64,000 nucleotides of DNA from Gymnopilus junonius (Eukaryota > Basidiomycota > Agaricomycetes > Agaricales > Galerinaceae), in contig JADNYJ010000042.1 of assembly GCA_015501075.1 (NCBI GenBank), positions 1-64,000 on the forward strand, read 5' to 3'. Made by a program: the position numbers and the translations under genes. The stretch's first letter is position 1, and each line of letters starts with the position of its first letter. A model generated the notes under the pieces. That model saw only the letters and a program-made list of their open reading frames with translations, had not been told where the DNA came from and did not search any database. Positions 34,584 to 47,626 of this stretch are shown piece after piece.

Positions 34584-35929
34584 TTATGTCTCGTCATCCA
34601 AGTTCTCATGAATAACTGCTATGACATCGTTGTCTGTGTCGTAAACTGGCTTTATATAGGGCACATGTAACACTGCAGGAGGAACAGACTTCACATATGA
34701 TTCAAGTCGCTGGAGGGCCTCCAAAGCGCTCGGTCTATCCTGGGCGAGAGGTGAATTTAAATCGTCCCATAACCGACTGACTTCTGGAATATCCATCATC
34801 TGGGCTTCCTAATCAGCCAGATACCTACACAAGTAAGAAAAAAAGAAAGAAACGCACCGGGCAGTATTCCTTCAGATCGAATCCAAATTGCCAGATGTCA
34901 AGGAGGAATGGGTTGTATGGAGCATCCTCTTTTACCTCATCAGGAAGCTTTCGAGCGTAGAATTCTTTCTCAATAGGTATGCCCACACAAAGTAGGTCGC
35001 TCTCTGCAAGGTCTTCTGGAAATTCAACTGCAGTTTCAAAATCAATCAAATATACGCGTGGTCGAGTGATAGCCCGGCCTTCCTTTATAGATTCGGGGCA
35101 CCATTCAATCATAATATTGCTCGCAAAGAGATCCTATAATCAAAGGCGGTTATCAGAAATGTTAGAGAAAAGGATATTTCCAGGGACCATTACTCGATGA
35201 GCGATGCGGATGCTGTGAATATATGCTATGCCCTATTTACTCAACTGAGTAGACATTCACGCATTATTTTAAAAAGCGACAGACTCACTTCAAGTGCTTG
35301 AAGGACAATATATAAGATATCTTCGATGGAAGTTTGTCTGTAGGGGAAACCAATTTCCTGGATGTTGCAACTGAGCCTAGGAAACAGGCCAATTGTAATA
35401 TCCTCGAAGATGATCTGGTCCACCATAGGTAGGACATGATTTGTTCCCCGAAAAATATCCGGCGAGGACGACAATCGCTTTAAAATACGAAGATGGTCAT
35501 GGCCCTGGCCACCCGCAGTAATAATGCGCAGGATGAAATCGCGCTTGTCACTCGCGCTTGCAGCATGAGATAGACCGTTTTGGATACAAAACTGATCAAC
35601 GTGTACTAGATCCTCCCGTTTCGATGCATTAATGAAGTAGTAATTGTCGACGATCGGAAACTCCTTATTGCCTTTCAATTGGACTCCCCAGCCGATATTC
35701 CAAAGGCGCATTCCGTGTTTTTCAAGGAGGGGTCGGAGAGAATTCCAAGCAAATTCATACGCTTTGGTGATCACATTGTCATCATCTTTATCTGGAATAT
35801 TACAAAGATCTCTCCACTCCTGCAAACCTTTCGGCAGCTTGGAGTGTACGAGTTAGAAACACAAAATCAGCAGTCGCATTGGCACAAGATTCTTACTGTA
35901 TTTCGAACACCCCGTTTGGTAGCCATCAT
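34584..35929 (-). CDS. protein kinase-like protein (FunK1-like), DFE instead of DFG
   Basis: Exon 1 (ATG 35929, MMATKRGVRNT) joins a large exon beginning LPKGLQEWRDLCNIPDKDDD. The kinase core runs from about residue 100. It contains FEDITIGLFPRL, a stretch reading IEDILYIVLQALE|GIAYIHS, and the catalytic loop HRDLFASN split by an intron after HR. The metal-binding motif is YLIDFE, where most kinases have DFG. It continues VGIPIEKEFYARKLP and PYNPFLLDIWQFG, the usual alpha-F region. The final exon ends ENLDDET. Kinases with HRD...N but a variant DFx glycine are common in the expanded FunK1-type families of mushrooms; many may be weakly active or pseudokinases. The last splice (after KEYCP) is uncertain. 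Confidence 0.72.
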
Positions 35930-36160
35930 CTGCTTGAAATTACAACAGAAGAATAAAGCAGACTAAAGCAGTGCACCAGTTAAGTGCGCTGCTTGCTGAG
36001 AACTTGATTGAAGGAATTTGACGGAAGAGAACAAGACTAAGACTCAAATTGAACTGCACCGTTGTCATCACAACTTGTCAGTGTCACGTGGACCTGCAAA
36101 ATTTTATCACACTGGTCTGAAGTGATTATAGCGTCTTGGATAATGTTCAAGTGTAGCCAT

Positions 36161-39100
36161 CTATTCGAGCACAACAAGAACTTCCCCGGGGCGTACAGAC
36201 TTTCCCTCTCTGATCCCTATGCCAAATCCTTGTATTTTCTTGCCTGCATTTCCTTCTCCCGCCAAGACTGGGATTTCGGTCTTCATGGCTTCGAGAATGA
36301 TCAAGACCTGTTGGTCAGAGGTGATGATATCACCCTGCTTGCACTTGACCTTCCATATGGTTGCATAGAGAGAGGCATCAATTTTGATCCCTTGAACCAA
36401 ACCTGAAATTCGGAAGAAGCAGGGTCATAAACGTGCTGAAACGTACTGTACATACTTGACACGCTTACCTTCGTGATAGCTCTGAGCAACGTCGCTTTGA
36501 ATGGCCGATTTCTGCTGCTCCCATTCTTGCAGTAAAATACGCTCTCTATATACTATAAAATCAACAAATCTTTCCACAAGCAAACTTGTTTTCCCTACCT
36601 TTGTTCTTCCTCCTTGCTCCCATCAGCTTGGCGAGCGTGAAATATCCTCAGCTCTTCATCAATTGATAACAAGAACCGTGCATGCTCTTCCACAGAAAAT
36701 AGCACTGGCTCAATCTAGTTATGGATCTATACATTTTAACTTGACAAGAGGAACTGCAGGTCGCTCACACACCTTAAATGAGTATTGACCGGCGTCAAAC
36801 TGCTTCTCGAACTTGAATCATAGATGTTTACTTTTAGCTTTCATGCGTCCAGTTTGATTTATTCTTACCTCCAGATATTCGCCTTCGGACATTGGAGTGA
36901 AGGCTACCTAAAGAGTGGGAATATTCAGTACATTGCGTTGAGTAAATCAGTAAACACCTGCCTGATCGAACACTTCCAACAACCAAGGCTTGGTTGGTCG
37001 AAAATCCGAGCCTCTTCCCCATGTCTGCCAAGCAGGTAGGGTACGACCATATAATTGATATCCGCCTGGGGATTCAATGGGATATATTGCAGCGACAGGC
37101 CCTGCAATTCCGATTGCACCCTTGAGAACAATATTAGCAATTACTCGGAAGTCACTTCATCCATAGACATACACGAGGCGTAAATGTACGAGAAGGATTC
37201 ATCTTTTGCCCAACCAACCGACATCGAGGATCGATCTCCAATTTTATTTTTAGACATGATTTGAGGCGAGTGTTTAGTGACGCACTGGGATCAAGAAAGG
37301 ACAAGCAAGATAGAACCCAACGCCCAATACTAGCTACATATGAATTCACAAAAGATATCAGGCTATGATTCTTCCCTCATAAGATTCAGGGACGTACCCA
37401 ATCAGATGATATGAGCTTTTGCAATGCAGCATTGACATCAGATAGTCCGTTGTTCCTGGCAAGGTATTCAATGTTACTAGGGAGATATACTGCCTTATCC
37501 CGTGTAGTCGACATATAACGCTGGAGTGCTTCTTTATTCCATTTGTCATCCAGTACGATAGGGAATGAGATCCGACGCCCCGGAAATGACATTGTGCTCA
37601 TATCCTCTGGAATCGATGCCTCTGAATCACGAAGAACCAGTAAAAAGGCGCCCTGACTAATGATGTTCGGGTCATAAAAGCACTATATAAATGTGAACCT
37701 TTAGGAAGAAGAAGAGTATGATTGCCATACTCACTATGATGGACCGGATACAAGGACACAGTGAGAGTATTCCGGGAACCTTTTTTTCTGATACGAGGAG
37801 TTGAAAAGCATGTATTCTTGCTCTGACAAAAATGTCGAGGTGCATTTCGCCAAACTCGACGAGTATCGCAGAGTCGCCTGCCTAATAAATGCAGTATGAC
37901 ACAACTCCGACATAATGAAGGCGGGCACCTTACCTGGCGAAAAATGACCTGCCGTTCCGGTTTACCCGCAGAACCGCTGCTACGATGGAGCACCGGTGTA
38001 CAAGGAGTATCACCAGCCTCTGTTTCCAGCAAGCCAAAAGAGTCTCCACCCTCAAACGAGGGGCTGGAACTAAGATTCTCAACTGTTTTGAGCCATTCAT
38101 CGTGAAGGACAGATCTTTGACAAGCCTCATTCCAAGTCAGTCGTCGAAATTGAACAGTACATCCAGGCGCCAGTTGACCCAATTTCCACCTTCAAATAAT
38201 TAGATTAAGTACAAGATACAAGCTGGAGCCAAGCGACGAGGAACTTACATTTCCGCAGAAGCGACGGTACATATACATAAGTAGCCACCCATATCGGGCC
38301 CTTCATTCGTCAAGATCACAGGGGTATCTCCGTTCAAGTTGATGGTGCCGGGGGCATAGCCATTATCGAGGATGTTACTTGGGTGTGACCCTCCTTCTCC
38401 ACCACTGTCTCTAGCCCACTGGATCTTATCAAAAGACGTAGCAGCTTCGAGACGAATTCCTAGTCGATTACTTGATGAACTAACGATCCAATGGGTTGAG
38501 TAAAACTTGGCGATTCCTTCAGTGGTGATATATTCTTCGTCGTCATGCGGACCGGGAAGCACATAGACGACCCAATGAGTAGGGTATAAAGGGATGAATG
38601 TTCTAGGAAGACTGAAAGAATACGAGTTACGTTCATCCAATGAGCAATCTCCAAGTGATATTTGATCGCCTTTCGTTAATGAACGACCCTAGGAATGATC
38701 AGCTTAAGTATACGTATAACAAATTGAGAAAGTACCTGGAACCCACCAAGCCCCATGGAAGTCGACTTGGAACCAAGGTACGCTGGAATATCAGGGAAGC
38801 CGCCTTTGATACAAACATAGACTCTAAAGCCGTTTGAATTTTCCGGAGCTAGCGCCTTGGCACGAATGTCGACCTTTCCTTCCGGAGGAACCACAATTCT
38901 GGACCACGTTGGAAACTCAATGCCGTTAACTGTCACTGTTACTTCCTTTCCAGTGACGGCGATCGCTGCAGAACTGAAGAACTGCAGGGAACATCCGACA
39001 CCGGGGACTACAACAATCTCCAGTCCTTCAGTGGTCCTTGAATTTCCCACTAGAATGTTACCTGCTGCGAAAGCTAGATCGTCCATAGGCCCACTTCGTG

Positions 39101-41034
39101 GAATTCCAAGCTTAACTGTCCTTCCTGGCAAGTCTTGAACTGTTATGTCAATACCGGAGGACAGTACTTTGAATGCGCTAAGGGCGGTATTAAGATAGCT
39201 TGGTCCACTGAACAAAACATACTACTGACCGTCGGGGAGCTGAAAAAGTTTCCAGAAACCTAGTTGTGGTCAAACCACGCTGAAACGCTTCATTCCGTGC
39301 AATTGCTTTGAGGTATTCTTTGTTGTTTGGAGGCCCCGAGACCTTGAGTTTATCCAATGCGAGAAGAAATCGGGAAATAACCTCCTCTCTAGAATGCCCC
39401 GTCACGATGACCTTCGCAAGAAGCGGGTCAAAGTATGGCGTGATCGTCATTCCAGTATCAACCTACAAGTGAACGGCTCGATGTCAAACCTTTGGGTACC
39501 ATCACAAATACAAACACTCACCCAGGAGTCGATACGAAGCCAGTCTTCCTTGAGTTCATCCAATGAGACGTACTGAAGGAGACCTGGAGAAGGTGCAAAG
39601 CCCTCGTATGGGTTCTCTGCATATATCCGTCCCTCGATTGAATGGGTTCTACCCTGACTACGACCCTTCTGGTATAGATTATCGTACGTCGACTGTTGCA
39701 TCTCAGGCGATGTGGGAGCTAGACCCATTTCTAGAGAGCCTTCCGCAATACCCTGCTTGATCATGAGTTCGACGATGTCAAGGCCTGGATAGATCTCCTC
39801 CGTAACAGGGTGCTCAACCTGTCCGAGAAAGTCTGAGATGAGATGTCATTTTTCGAGTTACCGTGTCCTACCTGTATTCTCGTATTCATTTCCAGAAAGT
39901 AGAAATTGGCAGTGTTCTCGTCAACCAAGAACTCAACAGTGCCTACAAAAATGATTTAAACGAAATTAAAGGATGAAATGGGAGGTGAACGCACCAGCAG
40001 ACCCATATTTGATGGAACGCGCAAGACTGACAGCTACTTCGCATATCCTCTCCTGCAAACCTAACAAACATCAGTTGATTTGTTCAGTCACACGACATGA
40101 AATATATACCTGGGCGTTCGACACAAAATGGACTTGGACTCTCCTCAATGACCTTCTGGTGTCTCCTTTGAACGCTGCATTCACGCTCACGCATATGAAT
40201 GACGTCTCCGAGACCATTTCCAAATACCTGTGTTCAATACGACGGTCAGGACTATATCAAATGAAGGTTATAATTAAGATCGTACCTGAACTTCAACGTG
40301 GCGCGCTTTCTCATAGTATCTTTCGAGAAATATTCCGTCATGATGGAATAATGACTGTCAGAAATTGCACTCAATATGCATCATTGAAAAAGAGGAGGGA
40401 ATAAAAGAACCTGAGCGCGATCCTTCGTCACATGAAAGTCCTGCCTCAAGCTATCCTCATCACGACACACAGTCATGCCCATACCACCACCTCCAGCAGT
40501 CGCTTTCAACATAATGGGGAACCCAGAGCGCTTGGCAACTTCCACGGCTTCATCTTCCGTCTTCACAAGTCCATCTGAACCAGGAACGACTTCGACACCC
40601 GCGCTAATGGCGACCTTCCTGGCTTGGTGCTTGATGCCCATCATCCTGATGACATCTGGTCGAGGGCCAAGCCATAACATACCATTCTCAACCACCAGCT
40701 GAGCGAAATCTGCGTTCTCCGAGAGAAAGCCATATCCAGGATGGACGAGCGTCACTGAATGTGCTTTGCATATCGCAAGAATGGCAGGGGCCGAGAGATA
40801 AGCCGTCGACTCAGAAACTGTTACAGACGCATCAGTATGCGCCGAAGATTCTCCTTGGATTGGGAGAGGAACCGCCTCGTCCGCTTGTAAGACGTGAGGA
40901 GAGAGCGCGTCGGACGGTGTGTATATTGCTACTGTCTTGAGACCAAGTCGCTTGGCGGTTCGGATGATGCGAACGGCGATTTCACCACGATTGGCGATGA
41001 GCAGCTTGTGAGCGTCATAGATAGAAGTTACCAT
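36161..41034 (-). CDS. urea carboxylase-like fusion: biotin carboxylase - AHS2/PxpC - AHS1/PxpB - biotin carrier
   Basis: Starts [20 protein letters not shown] at 41034. Domain order, about 1200 residues: (1) biotin carboxylase with [19 protein letters not shown], the glycine loop [24 protein letters not shown] and [15 protein letters not shown]; (2) AHS2 (KipA/PxpC) with [11 protein letters not shown] and [16 protein letters not shown], ending [11 protein letters not shown]; (3) AHS1 (KipI/PxpB) with [18 protein letters not shown] then [17 protein letters not shown], and [14 protein letters not shown]; (4) a biotinyl carrier with the lysine motif LEAMKTE and final [13 protein letters not shown]. 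At least ten short introns. Fungal urea amidolyase has an extra N-terminal amidase, absent here. Urea carboxylase makes allophanate from urea; the AHS1/AHS2 pair is also the catalytic pair PxpBC of bacterial 5-oxoprolinase. The gene follows a PxpA homologue 133 bp upstream on the same strand, which favours an oxoproline- or lactam-related role. The join near 39210 could not be placed cleanly. Confidence 0.86.
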
Positions 41035-41167
41035 CTGAGAGGTTGGTCTTGCCGGGTCTTCTTTACACTACATGGAACCTTATTATACGACGGGAACCCC
41101 CTTGGAAAGCCGCCAAAGGAGATACAATTTGTCCATATATAACACGTGCGAAGCGCGATTTTTGTCC

Positions 41168-42438
41168 TTATGCATACCCAGCTGAGCGATTACTCTCATC
41201 TACGAGCTTCTTTACAAGCTGGGCAATCTCAACAGCGCCCTTGAACGACAAAATTCAGGGTGTCAGCTCGCCGAACCAGCAAATTTAGCGAAGAGACATA
41301 CTGGAGTATCCGAGTGGCAGCAAATAGTGACCTCCTTGATATTATCGCCAAGTGAGAGAAAACCGCCTTCCACTGTCGTCACTTTCTTCTCATTGAGGAG
41401 TCTCATGACCTGTTGGTCATAATGGTGAGCACACGGTCCAAAGCTTATCCTGGTGGAAGATACCTCACCCTATCTCGGACAGTTTCCAATGGTACAGGAT
41501 CATGCTTTCTGCTCGCGAAAGAGATTAGACACCTGATCTTCAAAAAAAGATTGGCGGCAAACACACTTCGTGATAATCAACTTCCCCTCCGGAGTATAAT
41601 CCAGGTCTGCGAACCATTCTGATCTGCTTGTTAGGATGAGTTCCTAGAAATTTGTAACGCAATACCTGGAATGAACTTGACACCCAATTCTTCAGCAGCC
41701 GTCTGGTGTGCAGACCCGGCTATGCCGACAAATGCTACATCCCGATTCCCCTCAGAACAGAAGACTTGCGCCACTTCCACCACTGCTCGGGCTAGAGGGA
41801 GAGACCGAGAGGTTTGACCGTAAACTGCTCCATGAGGTTTGATCTGAAGCGCGAGTTAGGATTGGAAATAGCGAAGAGGGATGGACAGACATGATTTAGA
41901 GGAAGTCCATGCATTTTCAAGAATCCAGACAGTGCGCCAACTTGATAAATAAAGCAAGATTTTAACTCGTCCTGGAAGGAACTTTGAGAATATGCATCGT
42001 TTTGGAGAAGGACGGTCATACAGGTTCAACGGCCATTTCACGGCGTCCAAATCCTTGAAGATCAGGCAGAGAGGGATGAGCACCAGCAGCGACACCATAT
42101 TGCTTTGCGAGGGAGACTGTGGAATTCATGATAGAGAAGTCGCTGAGATGAAGTCAGTTACATCTACGCATCTAATTAAAGTGTTCAAAACTTACGATGC
42201 ATGGAACCCACATGCGATATTTGCAAGGTGGATGTGCTTCATCAATTCTTCGTCGTCACCCTTCAATCCAAATCTTAACGCAACAACTTGAGCGGGATGG
42301 AATTTGATATACCATTTTGTACAAAGAAAATCCCTGTGAAGATAGGTGAGCCACAATCTGAAGGTCGAAATCGCTAGGACTTACCTCCCCCATATCGCAA
42401 TTGACGGTGGCTTTTAAAGGCGTTGCGGGAGCAGCCAT
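41168..42438 (-). CDS. LamB/YcsF family protein (PxpA-like 5-oxoprolinase subunit A)
   Basis: Starts at ATG 42438 with [18 protein letters not shown], then after short introns GFSLYKM and [20 protein letters not shown]. The hallmark LamB/YcsF motifs are all present: [75 protein letters not shown], and near the end TVEGGFLSL with [20 protein letters not shown]. It is about 260 residues, normal for the family. Bacterial PxpA, with PxpB and PxpC, opens 5-oxoproline to glutamate using ATP. The carboxylase-like gene next downstream supplies the PxpB- and PxpC-type domains. The final exon carries HSDTP where bacterial proteins have HGDTP. A decayed copy of its 3' exons is found at 59220-59470. Confidence 0.88.
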
Positions 42439-43729
42439 CGCATGAAAAGAGGTTGGTTGAAATGAGTTCCGTGTTGTACTGGAAGTTGGTAATGGAGCGT
42501 CAAAGGTCGTCCTGAATCGAGAAGAGTTCTGGCAAATGATCTGTGTTTCGTGGGAGGATCTAAGAAGAAAAACACCGTTAGATATAGACCGGAATAGAAT
42601 TCTAAATATATTGTACCATCCGAAGGAGGAAAAGAACCTTCGGTCGATGGGCCGCAATGGCAATCCTTCTGTGACAAGAGCATAGAGACGGTAAAGGCAC
42701 CATATCAACACGGTGAAAGACTCCCGCCTTGCTTATGAGACTGCCTCAATTGATATATAGAATCGATTTACATCTTCTAAGGCCGTTCAAATGATAATAA
42801 TTCGAAAGAAAGTCGTCAGAACAACGGACCTTGCACCTTGCTCAGTCATTCATCACTCCTAGAGTACTTGGGTCACTGGGTATGTTTTAAAGATATCGTT
42901 TCTTCTCTTAAGCCAAGATATCAGACAGCACAATGAGCCCCCGATTTGATTGAGGAAGATGTTCAAACGGAAGGCGCGTTGTGCGCGCAAGTACAGGAAG
43001 AGAATTGCAGGAAAATATCGGAAGACTGCCAGTCCGCTGGCAAAGCATAGCCACCGATCATGCATCACAACGAAATGTAATCGGCATTACGTACGTACTT
43101 TGTATCGCCGTGTATTCCAGCACAGAGGCTTACTTCCGCTATCGTTATTTTTCCGAGTCATATGGAAGATAATACCGAGGGCCTTGACGTAGGTATATTG
43201 TGAGAATACCTTTTACTGATAGGATGCGCAATTCCGTCTGGCATATTTATAGCCAGCCCCTGCACCTCCTCAGTCGGAGCGCTGGCCGTACATTGTTCCC
43301 AACAAACAGCGTAAAATCGGCGAAATGATTAACAGCTACGTTGCCGAGTTTAATATCCTAAAATTACTTTCCAGACCAAGGACGTCCGAGAAGGTAGAAA
43401 GACGGACTCACACCGCTCAGAGAGCCATCATGACACACAAAGGTACAGAGATCGACTTACTTTAAGCACAAAATGCATTATATCCAGGATTTCATATGCT
43501 CTGTTCAATGCTGGATAATTTTCAATCTATGGCCAGCTATGTCTAGGTGAACATGAGTTCTTTTGGCGCTCGCTACGTTCTACCTGTAACTTAGTTGATG
43601 CCTTTTTCCTTTATAAATCCAGAGCTCTAGAAACTAATAAAGCGTTGCCATCATTATACGAAAGCTAAAATAAGTATACAAACAGTAGAAATATCTTTTA
43701 CTGCTAAAGAGGAGCCTCTGAGAAGAATC
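42439..43729. other. intergenic, upstream of LamB/YcsF gene
   Basis: About 1.3 kb between two minus-strand genes. Contains the LamB/YcsF promoter. A patch at about 43015-43065 (GGCTATGC plus GCCAGC words on the minus strand) resembles patches at 47035-47070 and 59427-59460. No gene was recognised. Confidence 0.45.
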
Positions 43730-45177
43730 TCAAAGTTCGGAGATCCAAGCTTGTATGGTTTTAAAAACATTTTGGGATCCAAAATGCAAATTAGCTGCAT
43801 GGCCAGTATTGGCTGGGATAGAATAGTTAAACTTTGCAACGTTCGGGAACAAAACCTTTGCAGACAACACGAGATTGTCAAATCCAGCGAATGGTTGGTA
43901 GCAATCACCACCGCAGAAGATACTGTTGAATCCATATATCAGACGGAATAAATGCTTCGAATGGATTATAACTTACTAATCCTTATCTCCAGTCACGACT
44001 AAGACTGGGTTAGTGTAGTTGGAAGCTACATTAGCACCCAAAGTCAAGTATTCGCCAATAGTAGACGTTTGCTTGGTTTCCGATGCGGAGCGGAGGACAT
44101 CTAAAGAAGTCCATTAATACCAGGACTTTCTCAGAGCTTAATAACGCACTGGGATCGAAAAATGGGAATAGGAAGAACGGTTGTTGATCATTTGAGATTG
44201 TCCCTGTGGCCAGATAGGAGCTCTCTAAAGATTCTGGAGAAGGAGCAGTTTAGTGAAGAACGTCAAAGACGCTATTGGGATGGTACACACTGAATCTAGA
44301 CGGGTTTTGCACTGATGCAATTGTCAGGCCAAATGCAGCCATCGCCGTGTTGAAGGCTCCAGTGAAAGGTGTAAATCCAGTGAGAACAGTTGCGTTGAGA
44401 AGATTGCCGTATTTAGCAGCGACTCCTGCGAGCTGCAAACTGGGAATAGGTCAGGATATTTTGAAGACAATATTCCGTTACAATACACGAACCTTCCTAA
44501 AGAATGACCGATTCCAACGATCTGTTGGAAGGGAATGCCAGTTGCTCCTCTCCTGATGTATTTGATAAGCTCAGCAGCTACTTCGATCTCTATATTTTCT
44601 TGAACTTCTTTGATACCGTCAGGTTTTGAAGACTCGCTAATTCCTATACAACGGGTAAAAGGATATTTATATGAACGGATGGGAATGAACGCACCAAGTC
44701 TATCATAAATGAAGACGGCGTGTCCTGCTCCGACAGCGGCATCGACATAATTATATTGGGACCCTTCTCCACCGAAATTCCAGTAACTGTGATCGAAGTT
44801 GATTCTGGAATGCAAAAACCCACGATAGGTACAAAGTCATTTAATGAACATCACTGGACGTACCCATGTACAGCAAACTCGACGGTACTAGGCTTGGCTC
44901 CGGATGGAAGACACAGAAGAGACCAGATTTTGTAGGTTGCGGTAAAGGTCTTTTGCCCTTGTACAAGATCCTGTGTGACGTTCGAATTTTGGCTAGTAAA
45001 ACTAGTCATTAAACCAGTAAGTTCTGATTGGTTCTTTGGCTGGGCGAAATTGATGATCTGCTGGTCGGCCGTAATAGTGACCGGAATCGTGGCTTGTCGA
45101 CACACTGGCTGTGGTCCTCCTTGAGAAGGAGTGGCAAGCACAATGGGCAGAAACGCAAGAGGAAGGAGCAAGCGCAT
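43730..45177 (-). CDS. secreted alpha/beta hydrolase, copy 1
   Basis: Starts MRLLLPLAFLPIVLATP (ATG 45177; an ATG 18 bases earlier is in frame but the paralogue starts at the equivalent of this one). The hydrophobic opening is a likely signal peptide with cleavage near Ala15. Blocks seen: ATIPVTITADQQIINFAQP, the SYWNFGGEGSQYNYVD region, GHAVFIYDRLG, SSKPDGIKEVQENIEIEVAA, then the nucleophile elbow GIGHSLG. LNATVLTGFTPFTGAFNTA follows, then YTNPVLVVTGDKD with the likely acid, the cysteine-rich FCGGDCYQPFAGFDNLVL, and the catalytic histidine region PANTGHAANLHFG, ending TIQAWISEL-stop. Several introns. About 350 residues. Related to uncharacterised secreted hydrolases of basidiomycetes; the substrate is unknown. 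A close paralogue lies at 54710-56128 on the same strand. Confidence 0.82.
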
Positions 45178-47626
45178 TGCGAAGATAGAACGCAAAGATA
45201 GCTTATTGATGAGGAAAAACAGCGTTCTAGATGGGAGATGATCGGGAGGTCGGAAACAAGGAAGAAAGGGACTTGAAAGCTGTCGAATTGACGGAGACTT
45301 GGACTGGAGGTGTAGCCGTATTTATATTTCAGTAATGGCTCATTCGAGCGAGGGCGCATTGTCGATACTCGGTGACGCGACTCTCGCCCGAGGACATATT
45401 TGGTTGCTGAGAGATTCTGTCCGCTTGGAACGTGAGCGCCCATGAACCAAGGAAGGCGGGTTCATTGCGGCGTTTGCTTTTTTCCTTTTGATGACCGCAA
45501 TGCCGTATTATGTAGGCCGAGTGCTGGTTCGAAAATGTGTCATCCTATGTTGCCTTCTAGCAATCCACATAAAAGCATTTAGCTAGGAGATAAAAATCGA
45601 GAAGCTTGATTAGAGCAATCGTTAAATTATTATCTGGCATATCTTTATCTGGGCTAGCGAGTAGACCGCTCACAGGAGCGTTGGAGGTTCCGGCGGGAAC
45701 GAGGGTGGGAAGTTCCGGTGGCAATGGCTGCTGACTCTCAGGACTGAGAAGATAGCGTCGAGTAGTTGTCGGGTCGCATCACACACGGTGCGAATGGTCC
45801 GACTAAATTGTAAATCTGCTATAGCCGTCCAACGTCGAGGATTTAATCATGTCTATCCAAGGCAGAAGTTGTCAGGCAACTCATTTAAGAATCTCCGAAT
45901 TCCGAGGCTTGGCTTACTTGAATTCTCCTCCAGTCAGGTCCAATCAAGGGAACTCATGCATATAACATAGGATCCCAGAGCATAATGCCGGGATCGAAGG
46001 TGATACATACGTACTCTATACACGTCATGCTCTTTACGAGTTGAGCGATATCGAAAGTACCCCGAGCAAGTAATCCAGGCACCTGGAACAAAATTGGCAT
46101 CAATTTCCCCAGTAGCTGCATGGTTCGCGTACCTAGGGATCAACCCAGACGAACGCCATATACAGAAATTATAATGTCCTCCAAGCGAATTTCGAGAGAC
46201 TCGTATCACTTCGGCGACCAGGTGGCGGACAGAACTTTCAAGCTTTCGAAGATGGGGAAGAGAAAGAATTGAGCGCAGACAACTTTCCTATATCTCTTGG
46301 CAAGAGGACTTACAGGAATCCCAAAAAAGGTAAGTATCGTCAATTATTCAGTCAGGGGAACCAATAATTTAGTATGCGCTGAAATCCTGCATGATTTCTG
46401 CAAAGTGGATCGAACCCTCACCGACTTGTCGCCGTCTTCTTTTCAAATCGGATATTAATACGAGAGCGAGAACAGGGTAATAGCCCACATAACGTTTGGT
46501 ACGAAGAAAAGCTCTCTAAAGTTAGACGAACTGCGGGTTGCAGATCGTGGGCATAAGAACACTTCCATCGGACATGCTAAGTATATCGCAACTGAGGAAC
46601 AGATATGGCATAGGATGCCACCTCTAAGGAGTCTGTATGAATGAGCCTGACGATTATATTTGAGTTTCACCGACCGAAAAGCGTCCAGTGTTTCATCCTG
46701 AACGGTACTCGACTACGACCATAACATCGAAGCGGGGGAAAAGAAAGAGGACGTGGCGGCAATCTAGCGCCATGGCGGATAGAAGGAAACTGTAGCAAAG
46801 TAAATGTTCAGTAATGACCTATAAAAAACTGCAATTCCTTGTGCAGGTCTTCTGTCAATGGCCTGTTTAAAACGAGCCTCAACGCATCTAGTAACCCATT
46901 CATTGATCATTGTTTACAGGTGATGTATCGCATTATGCGGGGCGTGTTTTCGAGGAGTTTCTTTTTGAGCTTGAAGGTCGCAATAGCCAGCTTGCAACCA
47001 TCTGGCCAATGCTGGAGAGAAAAGAACGCGCGAGGAAAATTGCCAGCGGGCAATGGCATAGCCACTGATTGTATTACGTTATGCTACGTACAACGCGTCT
47101 GAGTAGTAGCCACACATAATTACAAGTCGTAAAGCAAGACGCACGCTCTCGTGGAGAGCGGGGAGAATTGGCAACTAAAATTTAAGGCTTACAAAAATCC
47201 GGACATCGTTTGTGTGTGCGTCACCATTGTGTCCGGTTAGCAATTAAAACCCGTCGATGCCCATTCAGCGTAAGTTAAAATTTAAGTACTGTCAGTGGAC
47301 GGGACGATGAACTAGATCACTATCTAATCTGCTCCTCGTACGCCATTTATATTGCCTGATCGAATCATTTGTATTTTACTTAATCCCGTATTTTCAAAGG
47401 CGCTATCAAATCGGTTAGTAAATGCAAGCCCGAGAACAACGACAAGTAGAAAAAAATCAGTAAATATAAGTGTCGATTTAGTGTCGATGCAACGAATCAC
47501 AAACAGAATACAAATAACTTCTTCGTCGTAATCTTTATTCACCAATTGCTTCCGACAGTTTAAAATAGAATATTTGTCCGAGTGCGGATAGCTACATAAC
47601 TCGATAAGCCTTCCTTTCCCCCACGC
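45178..47626. other. long intergenic stretch, no gene recognised
   Basis: About 2.4 kb between the hydrolase and the double-ABM gene. ORFs at 45009-45443, 45934-46209, 46455-46670 (all -) and 46839-47102 (+) lack recognisable motifs and have no paired introns. A repeat-like patch near 47035-47070 is noted above. This may hold regulatory sequence for the hydrolase. Confidence 0.4.

Noticed and set aside
39185..39240. A possible 22-30 nt intron in the carboxylase fusion gene
   Set aside because: Too short for this genome's introns; the correct join or a one-base error could not be decided, so no pseudogene call was made.
45009..45443. 144-codon ORF overlapping the start of hydrolase copy 1
   Set aside because: Different frame from the conserved hydrolase; no motif.
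43015..47070. GGCTATGC/GCCAGC patches near 43015-43065 and 47035-47070, similar to one near 59440
   Set aside because: Similarity is short and interrupted; cannot be shown to be a repeat family or LamB/YcsF relic without alignment.
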